6,622 nucleotides of DNA, from contig JADFLN010000055.1 of the NCBI GenBank assembly GCA_022564385.1, positions 2,640-9,261 on the forward strand. Direction: 5' to 3'. A program made the translations under genes and the position numbers. Below are positions 1-5,749 of the stretch, in pieces. The stretch's first letter is position 1. Each line of letters begins with the position of its first letter. The stretch is from Nitrososphaerota archaeon. GTDB taxonomy: Archaea > Thermoproteota > Nitrososphaeria > Nitrososphaerales > Nitrosopumilaceae. Under the pieces are notes generated by a model, which was not told where the DNA came from, searched no databases, and saw only the letters and a program-made list of their open reading frames with translations.

Positions 1-439
1 GATTGATCTTTTTTAATGCAAGGTATTTAGCTGCTGATATATCTAATCCTGGATTTTCTGTGAAATAGTTATCTTTTTTTAAATTTTTTTGCCATCCAGT
101 AAAGAAGAAGATAGATGAATGGTTGGAAATCTTTCCATATTTTTTTTCAAATAAAGTAATGTCTAATTTGGTAATAGCTGTATTCTTGGTTTTTTTAAGT
201 TTGATTATAGTAGCTTTTCCTATAAGTCTATCAAGTAGAATTTGGTTGATTTTAAGACCGTTTTTTACAAAATGATATGGTGCATCAAGATGTGTTCCAG
301 TATGCGAACTTAAGAATAATAGTTCAAGATTGTATCCATCCTCTTTGAGATCAGACCAAAGAATGAATTGTGGTTTTGGAGAACCAGGAAAGCTTGGGAT
401 AGATTCTGATATTGTAAGTGTTAGATCTATTAGTTTCAC
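1..439 (-). CDS. Cyclase-family (kynurenine formamidase-like) metal hydrolase, 3' end beyond the window
   Basis: The minus strand is open from position 439 to the left edge and gives 146 residues. Residues 46-57 read HTGTHLDAPYHF, the signature of the cyclase/kynurenine formamidase family (HxGTHxDxPxH). By family knowledge His46, His50 and Asp52 would bind zinc or manganese, and His56 would help catalysis. The N-terminus KLIDLTLTISESIPSFPG fits the usual 'DLT..I..gmP.yPG' opening. Further on, 'FTGW' followed by 'NPGLDISAAKYLA' matches the second conserved block of the family. Members are usually about 200-220 residues, so the last 60 or so lie outside. I chose the GTG at 439 because conserved sequence begins there. 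The frame is open further upstream to a stop at 489-491 but contains no ATG. The enzyme is probably cytoplasmic and hydrolyses an amide or ester. The substrate cannot be read from the sequence, and kynurenine formamide is only one possibility. It is divergent from the RAM-domain gene. Confidence 0.88.
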   Translation of the reverse strand, partial: MKLIDLTLTISESIPSFPGSPKPQFILWSDLKEDGYNLELLFLSSHTGTHLDAPYHFVKNGLKINQILLDRLIGKATIIKLKKTKNTAITKLDITLFEKKYGKISNHSSIFFFTGWQKNLKKDNYFTENPGLDISAAKYLALKKIN

Positions 440-515
440 ATCAATAGATCTTAATTGGTAATTAATCAGTTTTTGAACTATGAAAGGTTAAATACTGATT
501 GATGAGAAATTTTAT
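440..515. promoter_or_regulatory. Divergent promoter region between the cyclase-family and RAM-domain genes
   Basis: This 76-base gap separates two divergent starts. On the plus strand TTAAATA at 488-494 sits about 25 bases before the GTG at 516, the spacing expected of an archaeal TATA box driving a leaderless transcript. On the minus strand the same AT-rich block reads TATTTAAC, which would place a start of transcription near 462 and leave a leader of about 20 bases. A second AT-rich element (TTAATTA, about 459-465) lies nearer the cyclase start. No Shine-Dalgarno site is seen before either gene. Which minus-strand element is used is undecided. Confidence 0.5.
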
Positions 516-773
516 GTGCCTACTGCATATGTTCTATTAAATTCAGATTTAGGATCAGATGAATCAATCATTAATGAAGTAAAACAGATTCTTGCTAACG
601 AAGATGTAACATCTGAGGTTCAAGGAGTTTATGGAGTGTATGATATTGTCTTGAAGTTATCCTCTGATAATGCTGAAAAACTACGTGCAATTATTACAAA
701 CAAAATTCGAAAAATCAGCAAAGTTCAATCAACATTAACCATGATGGTAATAGAAGAACAAGATAGTCTATAG
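516..773 (+). CDS. Stand-alone Lrp/AsnC-type RAM (ligand-binding) domain protein
   Basis: This is an 85-residue protein that corresponds entirely to the effector-binding RAM domain of Lrp/AsnC regulators. There is no helix-turn-helix domain before it: an in-frame stop lies at 489-491 and no ATG occurs between that stop and the GTG. The beta-alpha-beta-beta-alpha-beta pattern is visible: strand TAYVLLNSDL, helix ESIINEVKQILA, then the turn and strand VQGVYGVYDIVLKL (the 'G.yDi.l' hallmark), helix NAEKLRAIITNKI, and last strand STLTMMVIEE. Such proteins form dimers and higher oligomers that bind amino acids, and may modulate full-length Lrp proteins or enzymes. Small RAM proteins are common in archaea, including Thaumarchaeota. 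The GTG start is preferred because the ATG at 514 is out of frame and a TATA-like box lies about 25 bases upstream, which implies leaderless expression. Ligand and partner are unknown. Confidence 0.88.
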   Translation: MPTAYVLLNSDLGSDESIINEVKQILANEDVTSEVQGVYGVYDIVLKLSSDNAEKLRAIITNKIRKISKVQSTLTMMVIEEQDSL

Positions 774-1919
774 TTTTTTTATTGCAGTAATTACCTGAAG
801 CATTTCAGATTCAGTGTTAAAAAAGTGAGGTGATGCTCGTACAATCTTTTTTTTCATAATTTCTCTTACTGCCAAAATAATATTTTGTTTTTCAAGTTTA
901 TCTACAATTTGTTGTGAATCAAGACCATCAATATTAAAAGATACAATACTGGTTCTATCATTTGGATCTTCCGGTCCATACAAAATAACATTTGGAATTT
1001 TTAATAATTCTTCTCTGAAAAGATTTGATAAGTATTGATTTTTCTCACGAATATTTTTCATGCCAAAGTTTAGTAAATATCTTATAGATGATTCCAATCC
1101 AACTATTCCAACATAATTTCTAAAACCAGTTTGAAATTTATCTGGTAGTTCTTTAAAAGCAAGATTTGTATCATCAAAAATAATTGCAGATTCACCACCA
1201 ATTGTCATTGGTTCTAATAATTCACTTGATTTTCTATTACAGTAAAACAAGCCAGTACCCATTGGACCACAAAGCCATTTGGAACCATTAAATGACATGA
1301 AATTACATTTTATTTTAGATACATCAATATCATCTATACATCCTACAGTTTGTGCACTATCAATAAAGAATGGAACTCTATCTTGAAGAATACTTCCAAT
1401 TTCCTCTACAGGTAATATTGAGCCAGTATTGTATAGAGCATGACTTAGTGATACTAGTTTTGAGTTAGCATCAATGAAGGATTCTAGCTCATCTAATTTA
1501 AAAAAACCGTTTTGGTCTATAGTGAGGTTTTTTATTGAGGTTTTTTCTTTTAATTTTATCCAAGGATAAAAATTTGAATGATGTTCATGTGTCATTCCAC
1601 GAATTATTAAATTAGAGTTAGCATCAAAAGACATACCATTTGCCACAATATTGATTCCATCAGTTGTGCTTTGAGTAAGAATAATTTCATCAGGTTGACA
1701 AGAGATAATTTTTGCAATTATTTTTCTTACATTTTGTAGTTTTTTAGTAACAAATGGTTCTGATTCCTTAGAATCAGGGCCAATTGAATTGTATGAGACT
1801 AGAAATTCTTTCATGGCTTCAATACTTTGAGAAGGCATTAGAGAAACTGATGCACTGTTTAGATAGATTTTATCTGAATTAGGAAAATCATCTGAGATAT
1901 CTTTTGATACTAAATTCAT
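768..1919 (-). CDS. Class V aminotransferase-fold PLP enzyme (SufS/isopenicillin-N-epimerase-like, without the desulfurase Cys)
   Basis: With the ATG at 1919 the protein has 383 residues, normal for the family. The fold-type I PLP features are visible: 'TQSTTDGIN' near 82-90 (phosphate-binding region), THEHHSNFYPW at 110-120 (ring-stacking His), FIDSAQTVG at 185-193 with Asp187 and Gln190, and NGSKW at 211-215, where Lys214 should form the Schiff base. Near the C-terminus 'AVRE' runs almost directly into 'IVRASPHFFNTESE' (Arg361, substrate carboxylate). The loop that carries the catalytic Cys in SufS-type desulfurases is missing. It is therefore probably not a standard cysteine desulfurase, and a lyase, epimerase or aminotransferase is as likely. 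The frame extends to an ATG at 2024, but the 35 extra residues do not look like the family and would overlap the divergent gene by 82 bases. The conserved start 'KIYLNSASVSLMP' lies soon after Met at 1919. It converges on the RAM gene. Confidence 0.85.
   Translation of the reverse strand: MNLVSKDISDDFPNSDKIYLNSASVSLMPSQSIEAMKEFLVSYNSIGPDSKESEPFVTKKLQNVRKIIAKIISCQPDEIILTQSTTDGINIVANGMSFDANSNLIIRGMTHEHHSNFYPWIKLKEKTSIKNLTIDQNGFFKLDELESFIDANSKLVSLSHALYNTGSILPVEEIGSILQDRVPFFIDSAQTVGCIDDIDVSKIKCNFMSFNGSKWLCGPMGTGLFYCNRKSSELLEPMTIGGESAIIFDDTNLAFKELPDKFQTGFRNYVGIVGLESSIRYLLNFGMKNIREKNQYLSNLFREELLKIPNVILYGPEDPNDRTSIVSFNIDGLDSQQIVDKLEKQNIILAVREIMKKKIVRASPHFFNTESEMLQVITAIKKL
774..780 (+). terminator. 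Oligo-T tract right after the RAM-domain stop
   Basis: Seven consecutive T residues follow the TAG at 771-773 directly. Archaeal transcription commonly ends at T-runs without a hairpin, so this could end the RAM transcript. On the other strand the same bases are Lys codons near the C-terminus of the class V enzyme, so the tract may simply be coding. Confidence 0.35.
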
Positions 1920-1948
1920 TATTATATCTGTAAAATGTTTAAGTGACG
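1920..1948. promoter_or_regulatory. Compact divergent promoter between the class V enzyme and the RecA-fold gene
   Basis: Only about 23-30 bases separate the two likely starts. On the plus strand ATTATATC at 1921-1928 is TATA-like and is centred about 25 bases before a TTG at 1949 and about 18 before the GTG at 1943. On the minus strand CTTAAAC (1937-1943) is centred about 21 bases before the ATG at 1919. Each promoter would thus overlap the other gene's start region. The assignment is by eye only. Confidence 0.35.
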
Positions 1949-2560
1949 TTGGATAAAAGCCCTGAGCAGATTTTAGATAATAATTTAATACATATTCAAA
2001 ATGAATTTGAAGAGAATGTGCCAAGTATAGTGTTGTGTTCAGAACCTTTCCATAAAGCAGAGTTTCTCAATAGGCTACTCAACTCTGTCAAAAGTCCAAT
2101 TATTTTTGTAGATATGGATTTGCTTTACACTGGATATATTGAATCTGGAATGATTCAGAAAAAAGATAATGTGATAATTGTTCATCCTAATAAAGCAAGT
2201 TGGATAGATAAATTATCAGAAATCATAATCAAAGTATCAAAAGAGAAATTCTTAGTTGTAATTGATTCGTTTAATGGAGTCTATAGTATATTTAATGATC
2301 TTGAATCTGCTAGATTCATCAATTCATGTATTATGTTACTCTCATATGTTGGAAGGCAAACAAATTCATCTGTTGTTATAACTACAATGGCAAGAAAGAA
2401 AGAAAATAATGAGTGGGTGTTATTACCAGGAGGAAAACAGATCATAAAATCAGGAAAAATAGGGGTTTATTTTCTTAAGAAAATTGGAAACAGTTTAGTG
2501 ATCAGTACTCTTAAAGATACAAATTCAAAGATTTTCAAAATCGAGCAAGAAAATGATTAA
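1943..2560 (+). CDS. RecA/RadB/KaiC-fold protein without a Walker A motif (likely non-hydrolysing paralogue)
   Basis: This gene encodes about 205 residues. The order of elements resembles the RecA-superfamily core: strand VPSIVLC (26-32), helix KAEFLNRLLNS, strand PIIFVDMD (52-59), strand NVIIVHPN, helix DKLSEIIIKVSK, Walker-B-like FLVVIDSFNGVY (103-114, Asp108), helix ARFINSCIMLLSYVGRQT, strand SSVVITTMA (142-150), then 'LLPGGKQII', which resembles the 'P.GG..l' segment of RadA/RadB, and closing strands. Where the P-loop GxxxxGKT should stand, residues 33-41 read SEPFHKAEF, so ATP binding by the usual route looks lost. The start is uncertain: GTG 1943, TTG 1949 and GTG 2018 are all in frame and no ATG is near. 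The TATA-like box at 1921-1928 fits TTG 1949 somewhat better. The role is unknown; a regulatory or recombination-accessory paralogue is possible. Remote homology by eye only. Confidence 0.6.
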   Translation: MTLDKSPEQILDNNLIHIQNEFEENVPSIVLCSEPFHKAEFLNRLLNSVKSPIIFVDMDLLYTGYIESGMIQKKDNVIIVHPNKASWIDKLSEIIIKVSKEKFLVVIDSFNGVYSIFNDLESARFINSCIMLLSYVGRQTNSSVVITTMARKKENNEWVLLPGGKQIIKSGKIGVYFLKKIGNSLVISTLKDTNSKIFKIEQEND

Positions 2561-2653
2561 TTTAGATTCTGATGCGATCAAATTTGAAACACCGTTATAA
2601 CTTGATATTTTTAGGCAAGTTATATAAAGCCAAAAATCATAAAATTTTTCATA
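2561..2653 (+). promoter_or_regulatory. Ferredoxin promoter with strong TATA box
   Basis: TTATATAAAG at 2620-2629 is a near-ideal archaeal TATA box, the best in the window. Its centre lies about 29 bases before the ATG at 2654, which predicts a leader of only a few bases or none. There is no Shine-Dalgarno site. This implies that the ferredoxin is transcribed on its own and strongly, and not only by read-through from the RecA-fold gene 93 bases upstream. Confidence 0.65.
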
Positions 2654-2953
2654 ATGCCAGTAGCAATACTTCCAGACATCAGTGAACAGATGTGTATAGG
2701 TTGTGCACTATGTGTAGAAATCTGTACAACTCTTGGTCCAGATGTCCTTAGAGTAAAACCAGTTGAAGGCTGGAAGAGAGGTAAAGCATTTGTATTTTAT
2801 CCAGAAAGATGCATTACTGATGGTGCATGCATAGGTGTATGCCCAACAAAAGCAATCTTTTGGATGAGACCAATGGACTTTACTGTTGGACAACCAGTTC
2901 CACTCCATAAAGATTCAGTCTTCGTAAAAGGTTGGACCGAATTAATCGATTAG
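2654..2953 (+). CDS. Two-cluster ferredoxin with CxxD second motif (7Fe/8Fe type)
   Basis: This is a 99-residue soluble electron carrier. The first cluster motif is complete: CIGCALCVEIC, with Cys14, 17, 20 and 24. The second reads CITDGACIGVCP, giving Cys53, Asp56, Cys59 and Cys63, so the second Cys of the usual CxxCxxCxxxCP is an Asp. In known families the same change occurs in Pyrococcus furiosus ferredoxin (Asp-ligated [4Fe-4S]) and in Sulfolobus-type ferredoxins (a [3Fe-4S] cluster). By analogy the protein should carry one ordinary [4Fe-4S] cluster and one [3Fe-4S] or Asp-ligated cluster. About 28 residues separate the motifs, longer than in small clostridial ferredoxins, and a C-terminal tail of about 35 residues follows. 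The ATG is supported by the TATA box 29 bases upstream. It may serve 2-oxoacid oxidoreductases or other low-potential reactions, but no partner enzyme is in the window. Confidence 0.92.
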   Translation: MPVAILPDISEQMCIGCALCVEICTTLGPDVLRVKPVEGWKRGKAFVFYPERCITDGACIGVCPTKAIFWMRPMDFTVGQPVPLHKDSVFVKGWTELID

Positions 2954-2954
2954 A

Positions 2955-2993
2955 TTAATCCAATCATTTTTTAATTTCTTTTTCAGATTTTTA
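2955..2993 (+). terminator. T-rich terminator after the ferredoxin gene
   Basis: Just past the TAG at 2951-2953 the plus strand becomes T-rich, with runs at 2967-2972, 2979-2983 and 2988-2992. A weak stem of ATTAATC with GATTAAT brackets the stop codon (about 2941-2959). Multiple T-runs are the normal archaeal termination signal. The tract separates the ferredoxin from the convergent J-domain gene. Confidence 0.5.
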
Positions 2994-3008
2994 CAGCACT
3001 AAGATTGA

Positions 3009-4160
3009 TCAATTTTTAGAAAATCTAAATATTGAAGCCCAGCCACTTTTTTGTTTTTTATTTTTTTTCTTTAAAAGACTATCTAACATATCATATGTAA
3101 TTGTAAATCCATACCCAACTAAAGTAGCATTTTTTTTATAGTTCTCCTTGTTAGGTACAAATTCATCAGCTAAATCTTTGATTTTTTTAGTTTTTAGATT
3201 AAACAATCTAGTTTCTTTGCCATTTTCAAGTTTGATTATTGCATCACCACTTAACCCTTGAATTGAAAAGTTTTCAAAAAATCGTATTGACCCTCCTTGT
3301 TTTAATTCAATTACAGAATCATGCGTGAACTTTCCTCCATAAAATAAAATTTCACGTGCAGACAATATTACATTATCTTCTATATTGAGGACAACAATTG
3401 TATCGGCATCAAGTGAAACAGTATTTACAACATTTTCAGCAATAATTTTTCCGTTGGGAGCTGAAATATGTGTTCTGTGTTCTTGAATCTGAAAGACCCC
3501 AACTCTTCCTTCTGGATCTTCAACTCTATATTTTCTACCAAAAATATTTCCTACTATCACATCTCCATTATCAACAATAATTGTGGCACCATTCTCAATT
3601 TTATATTTAGTTTCTAAAGGATTGATAAATTTGAAATCTCCTTTAGTTAGATGGATGCTTGTTTTATATTCTTGTGTCCATGATGGACTAGTTATATTTC
3701 CCTGCATAACTATAGAACCATAATAAGTTAGACTTCCTGCCATAAAGTTTCCTTTAATTGATAAAGCACCATTTGCTTTCCTTTCTAGTTCAAGTTGACC
3801 AAGAGTTTTTGATCCAAATAATCTTATTCCAGTCAAGTTTGATCTGTTCAAGGCTGCTGCCCATTTTTCAGCAGCTTTCATTTCTTTGTATAATTGTTGA
3901 CCTAGAATCTGATTCTTTCTTCTAACATTTTCTTCGGTATCACCAGAAAATACTCTCGAGTTTCTTATTTTTTCAATGTCTGTATCTGGATATTTTTTAC
4001 CAATTTTAAGATCCTCATATGCTTGTTTAACTTTGATAAATTGCTCATTTTCTCCACCACGATCTGAGTGAAATTGTAAAGCCAATCGTCTAAATGCGTC
4101 TCTAATTTCTTTCTTAGTTGAATCTTCCACTATTCTTAGAATATCATAATTATTTTCCAC
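3009..4160 (-). CDS. J-domain protein with long beta-rich C-terminal region and HSD in place of HPD
   Basis: Read from the GTG at 4160 the protein has 383 residues. Residues 4-55 form a J domain: NYDILRIVEDSTKKEIRDAFRRLALQ (helices I-II), HSD at 31-33 where HPD is expected, then the helix III sequence 'FIKVKQAYEDLK'. A charged, probably helical linker follows (about 60-105). Residues about 108-322 are rich in short strands and glycine turns (for example GQLELERKANGALSIKGNF and AENVVNTVSLDADTIVV) and suggest a beta-solenoid or stacked beta structure. The end is Lys-rich (364-371). There is no signal peptide or membrane segment and no zinc-finger or CTD typical of DnaJ. It may recruit DnaK to a scaffold, or the J domain may be non-canonical. 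TTG 4175 and GTG 4172 are also in frame. GTG 4160 is preferred because it precedes the J domain directly and an AT-rich box at 4180-4189 lies about 25 bases upstream. Confidence 0.8.
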   Translation of the reverse strand: MENNYDILRIVEDSTKKEIRDAFRRLALQFHSDRGGENEQFIKVKQAYEDLKIGKKYPDTDIEKIRNSRVFSGDTEENVRRKNQILGQQLYKEMKAAEKWAAALNRSNLTGIRLFGSKTLGQLELERKANGALSIKGNFMAGSLTYYGSIVMQGNITSPSWTQEYKTSIHLTKGDFKFINPLETKYKIENGATIIVDNGDVIVGNIFGRKYRVEDPEGRVGVFQIQEHRTHISAPNGKIIAENVVNTVSLDADTIVVLNIEDNVILSAREILFYGGKFTHDSVIELKQGGSIRFFENFSIQGLSGDAIIKLENGKETRLFNLKTKKIKDLADEFVPNKENYKKNATLVGYGFTITYDMLDSLLKKKNKKQKSGWASIFRFSKN

Positions 4161-4179
4161 TATACTTAACACCAACTAG

Positions 4180-4189
4180 ATTAATTTTT
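4180..4189 (-). promoter_or_regulatory. TATA-like box for the J-domain gene
   Basis: On the minus strand AAAAATTAAT ends 20 bases before the GTG at 4160. This spacing suits a leaderless transcript and argues against the upstream TTG/GTG starts, which would be too close. The upstream KamA-like gene ends 70 bases away on the same strand, so read-through is also possible. Confidence 0.35.
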
Positions 4190-4230
4190 CATAATTCCTA
4201 TACTTGTAGATTATTACACCATGATAAATT

Positions 4231-5595
4231 CTAAGATTCTGGATAATCTTCAAAGGGATTAGATATTTTGTAATTCTTCATTTCTTCATCAAAGAAGAAT
4301 TTTTCAGTAAGTGCAGGTTTTAGATCGTCTAACCAAATTGCATTTTCATCATATTTTGCAAAGAATGGAATTTGTACCCAGTCAGGATTTCTTCCCTGCA
4401 AAAATCTCAAAACAATTACCTTCTGATCATTTAGATTTGCAGTTCCAATAATGTGTACTTTTCCTGGAGTTGCAGACATACTAGGACCACGAACAGTTCT
4501 TGCTAACCCACTTACTGAAGAATAGGCTTTTCTAAAAATTTCATATGCCTTTACAAGTGGAATCCCAAAGTAGTGTTGAGCACCAGTATCTCTAACGACA
4601 AACATGTAATATGGAATACATCCCAACTGAACCTGCTTACTCCACATTTTTGCCCACATTTCTGAATCATCGTTGATGTGTGCTAAAAGAGGAGATTGAG
4701 TTCTAATTTGTGCACCTGTTCCTATCACTTGTTTAATTGCATTTTTTACAGAATCTGTTGATAATTCATTCAAATGATTAAAGTGAGCCATAAATGCAAG
4801 ATGTAATCCGTTATCAGTAACCTTTCTAAAAATATCTAACATTTCTTGGGAATCAGAATCTGTTAAAAATTTGTAAGGCCAGTAAGCCAAAGCTTTTGTT
4901 CCAATTCTAATTGTTTTAAGATTTTCAAGTTTGGCATCAATTAAAGTATCAATATATTTTGAAAATACTTTTGCTTTCATAATCATTGGATCACCACCTG
5001 TAAAAAGTACATCACTAATCTCTGGATGTTCTATAAGATATTGAACTAGTTGTTCACCTTCCCGCATTGCAAATTTCATTTCATCCATTCCTACAAATTG
5101 TGGCCATCTAAAACAAAAACTGCAATATGCATGACAAGTTTGACTTTGACTTGGAAAGAAGAGACAAGTTTCCCTGTATTTGTGTTGCATACCATACAAC
5201 TTTGTTCCATCCTTTAGTGTTGGAACATTGAGTTCCATTTGCCCTGCAGGATGTGGATTTAGTTGTAAACGAATTTCATTTGCAACAGATGTTATTTCTT
5301 TTTTATCTGAATTATTTTTCAAAACAGTTTCCATTTTTTTGTAATGTTCTGGTTTTAACATTCCTTTTTGTGGAAAAGTCAAAATAAATATTGGATCGTT
5401 AGGTACATTGTTCCAATCAATTAATTGTTCAACAACATAGTTGTTAGCTTTAAAGGGTAAAACATTTCCTACAACTTCCATCTCAAATTGAGTTTCCTCA
5501 GAAAAATTTTGAATTTGTGGTAGATCACGAAAATTTGATAATGTATATGATTTTAGTAATGGTGAATCATCCCAAATTGTTTCTTGATAGGTCAT
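4231..5595 (-). CDS. KamA-family radical SAM, PLP-type aminomutase-like enzyme
   Basis: This 454-residue protein matches the lysine 2,3-aminomutase (KamA) family along its length. The radical SAM cluster motif is CHAYCSFC (Cys154, Cys158, Cys161; CX3CX2C), followed by FTGGDP (198-203), the SAM-binding 'GG' segment. Family blocks HFNHLNEL (271-278), GAQIRTQSPLLAHINDD (294-310) and PYYMFVV (328-334) are present. SATPGKV (374-380) fits the 'PGGGGK' region, which makes Lys379 the likely PLP lysine. Family members move an amino group between carbons of a lysine-type substrate. By eye, the two acidic residues that hold the lysine side amine in the clostridial enzyme fall on Arg335 and Ser372 here, so the substrate may differ. 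No beta-lysine acetyltransferase (AblB) gene is adjacent. The ATG at 5595 has CTTTTATC (5620-5627) about 28 bases upstream, fitting leaderless expression. Cytoplasmic and likely oxygen-sensitive. Confidence 0.85.
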   Translation of the reverse strand: MTYQETIWDDSPLLKSYTLSNFRDLPQIQNFSEETQFEMEVVGNVLPFKANNYVVEQLIDWNNVPNDPIFILTFPQKGMLKPEHYKKMETVLKNNSDKKEITSVANEIRLQLNPHPAGQMELNVPTLKDGTKLYGMQHKYRETCLFFPSQSQTCHAYCSFCFRWPQFVGMDEMKFAMREGEQLVQYLIEHPEISDVLFTGGDPMIMKAKVFSKYIDTLIDAKLENLKTIRIGTKALAYWPYKFLTDSDSQEMLDIFRKVTDNGLHLAFMAHFNHLNELSTDSVKNAIKQVIGTGAQIRTQSPLLAHINDDSEMWAKMWSKQVQLGCIPYYMFVVRDTGAQHYFGIPLVKAYEIFRKAYSSVSGLARTVRGPSMSATPGKVHIIGTANLNDQKVIVLRFLQGRNPDWVQIPFFAKYDENAIWLDDLKPALTEKFFFDEEMKNYKISNPFEDYPES

Positions 5596-5749
5596 TTAGT
5601 TAATAGTACGTTAACCCTTGATAAAAGTTACAGCTTTTTTACGCATGAAAATTTTTGAATTTAACAAAAATGTGATAAAAATTTTAATTAATAATGATAA
5701 TAGAAGTTAACTTTGTATTCTATATTAAACGTGATTTAATTGAGTAGAT
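5596..5749. promoter_or_regulatory. Divergent intergenic region with two leaderless promoters
   Basis: This 154-base, very AT-rich gap separates the KamA-like gene (minus) from the membrane-protein gene (plus). On the minus strand CTTTTATC (5620-5627) lies about 28 bases before the ATG at 5595. On the plus strand TATATTAAA (5721-5729) is centred 25 bases before the ATG at 5750. GTTAAC occurs at 5610-5615 and at 5706-5711, each close to one promoter, and could be a regulator site, though a six-base match in AT-rich DNA may be chance. No RNA gene is seen. Confidence 0.55.

Noticed and set aside
1920..2024. A 35-residue N-terminal extension of the class V enzyme to an ATG at 2024
   Set aside because: It overlaps the divergent RecA-fold gene and that gene's promoter, has no family similarity, and Met at 1919 lies close before the first conserved residues.
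2561..2653. Possible tRNA or small RNA gene in the gap before the ferredoxin
   Set aside because: No cloverleaf or conserved TPsiC-like sequence is visible; the gap is explained by the ferredoxin promoter.
2708..2908. Minus-strand open frame of 66 codons
   Set aside because: It lies wholly inside the ferredoxin gene on the other strand; its Cys/Trp-rich composition mirrors the ferredoxin codons and matches no family.
3047..3072. Strong T-rich tract on the plus strand that looks like a terminator
   Set aside because: It is the Lys-rich C-terminal coding sequence (KKKNKKQK) of the minus-strand J-domain gene.
5648..5693. AAAATTTT-type inverted repeats in the divergent intergenic region
   Set aside because: Expected by chance in DNA this AT-rich; there is no GC-containing stem to suggest a real hairpin or RNA.
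5645..5704. Tiny ORF starting MKIFEF in the 5596-5749 gap, about 19 codons
   Set aside because: Too short, composed of low-complexity AT-rich codons, and without a promoter of its own.
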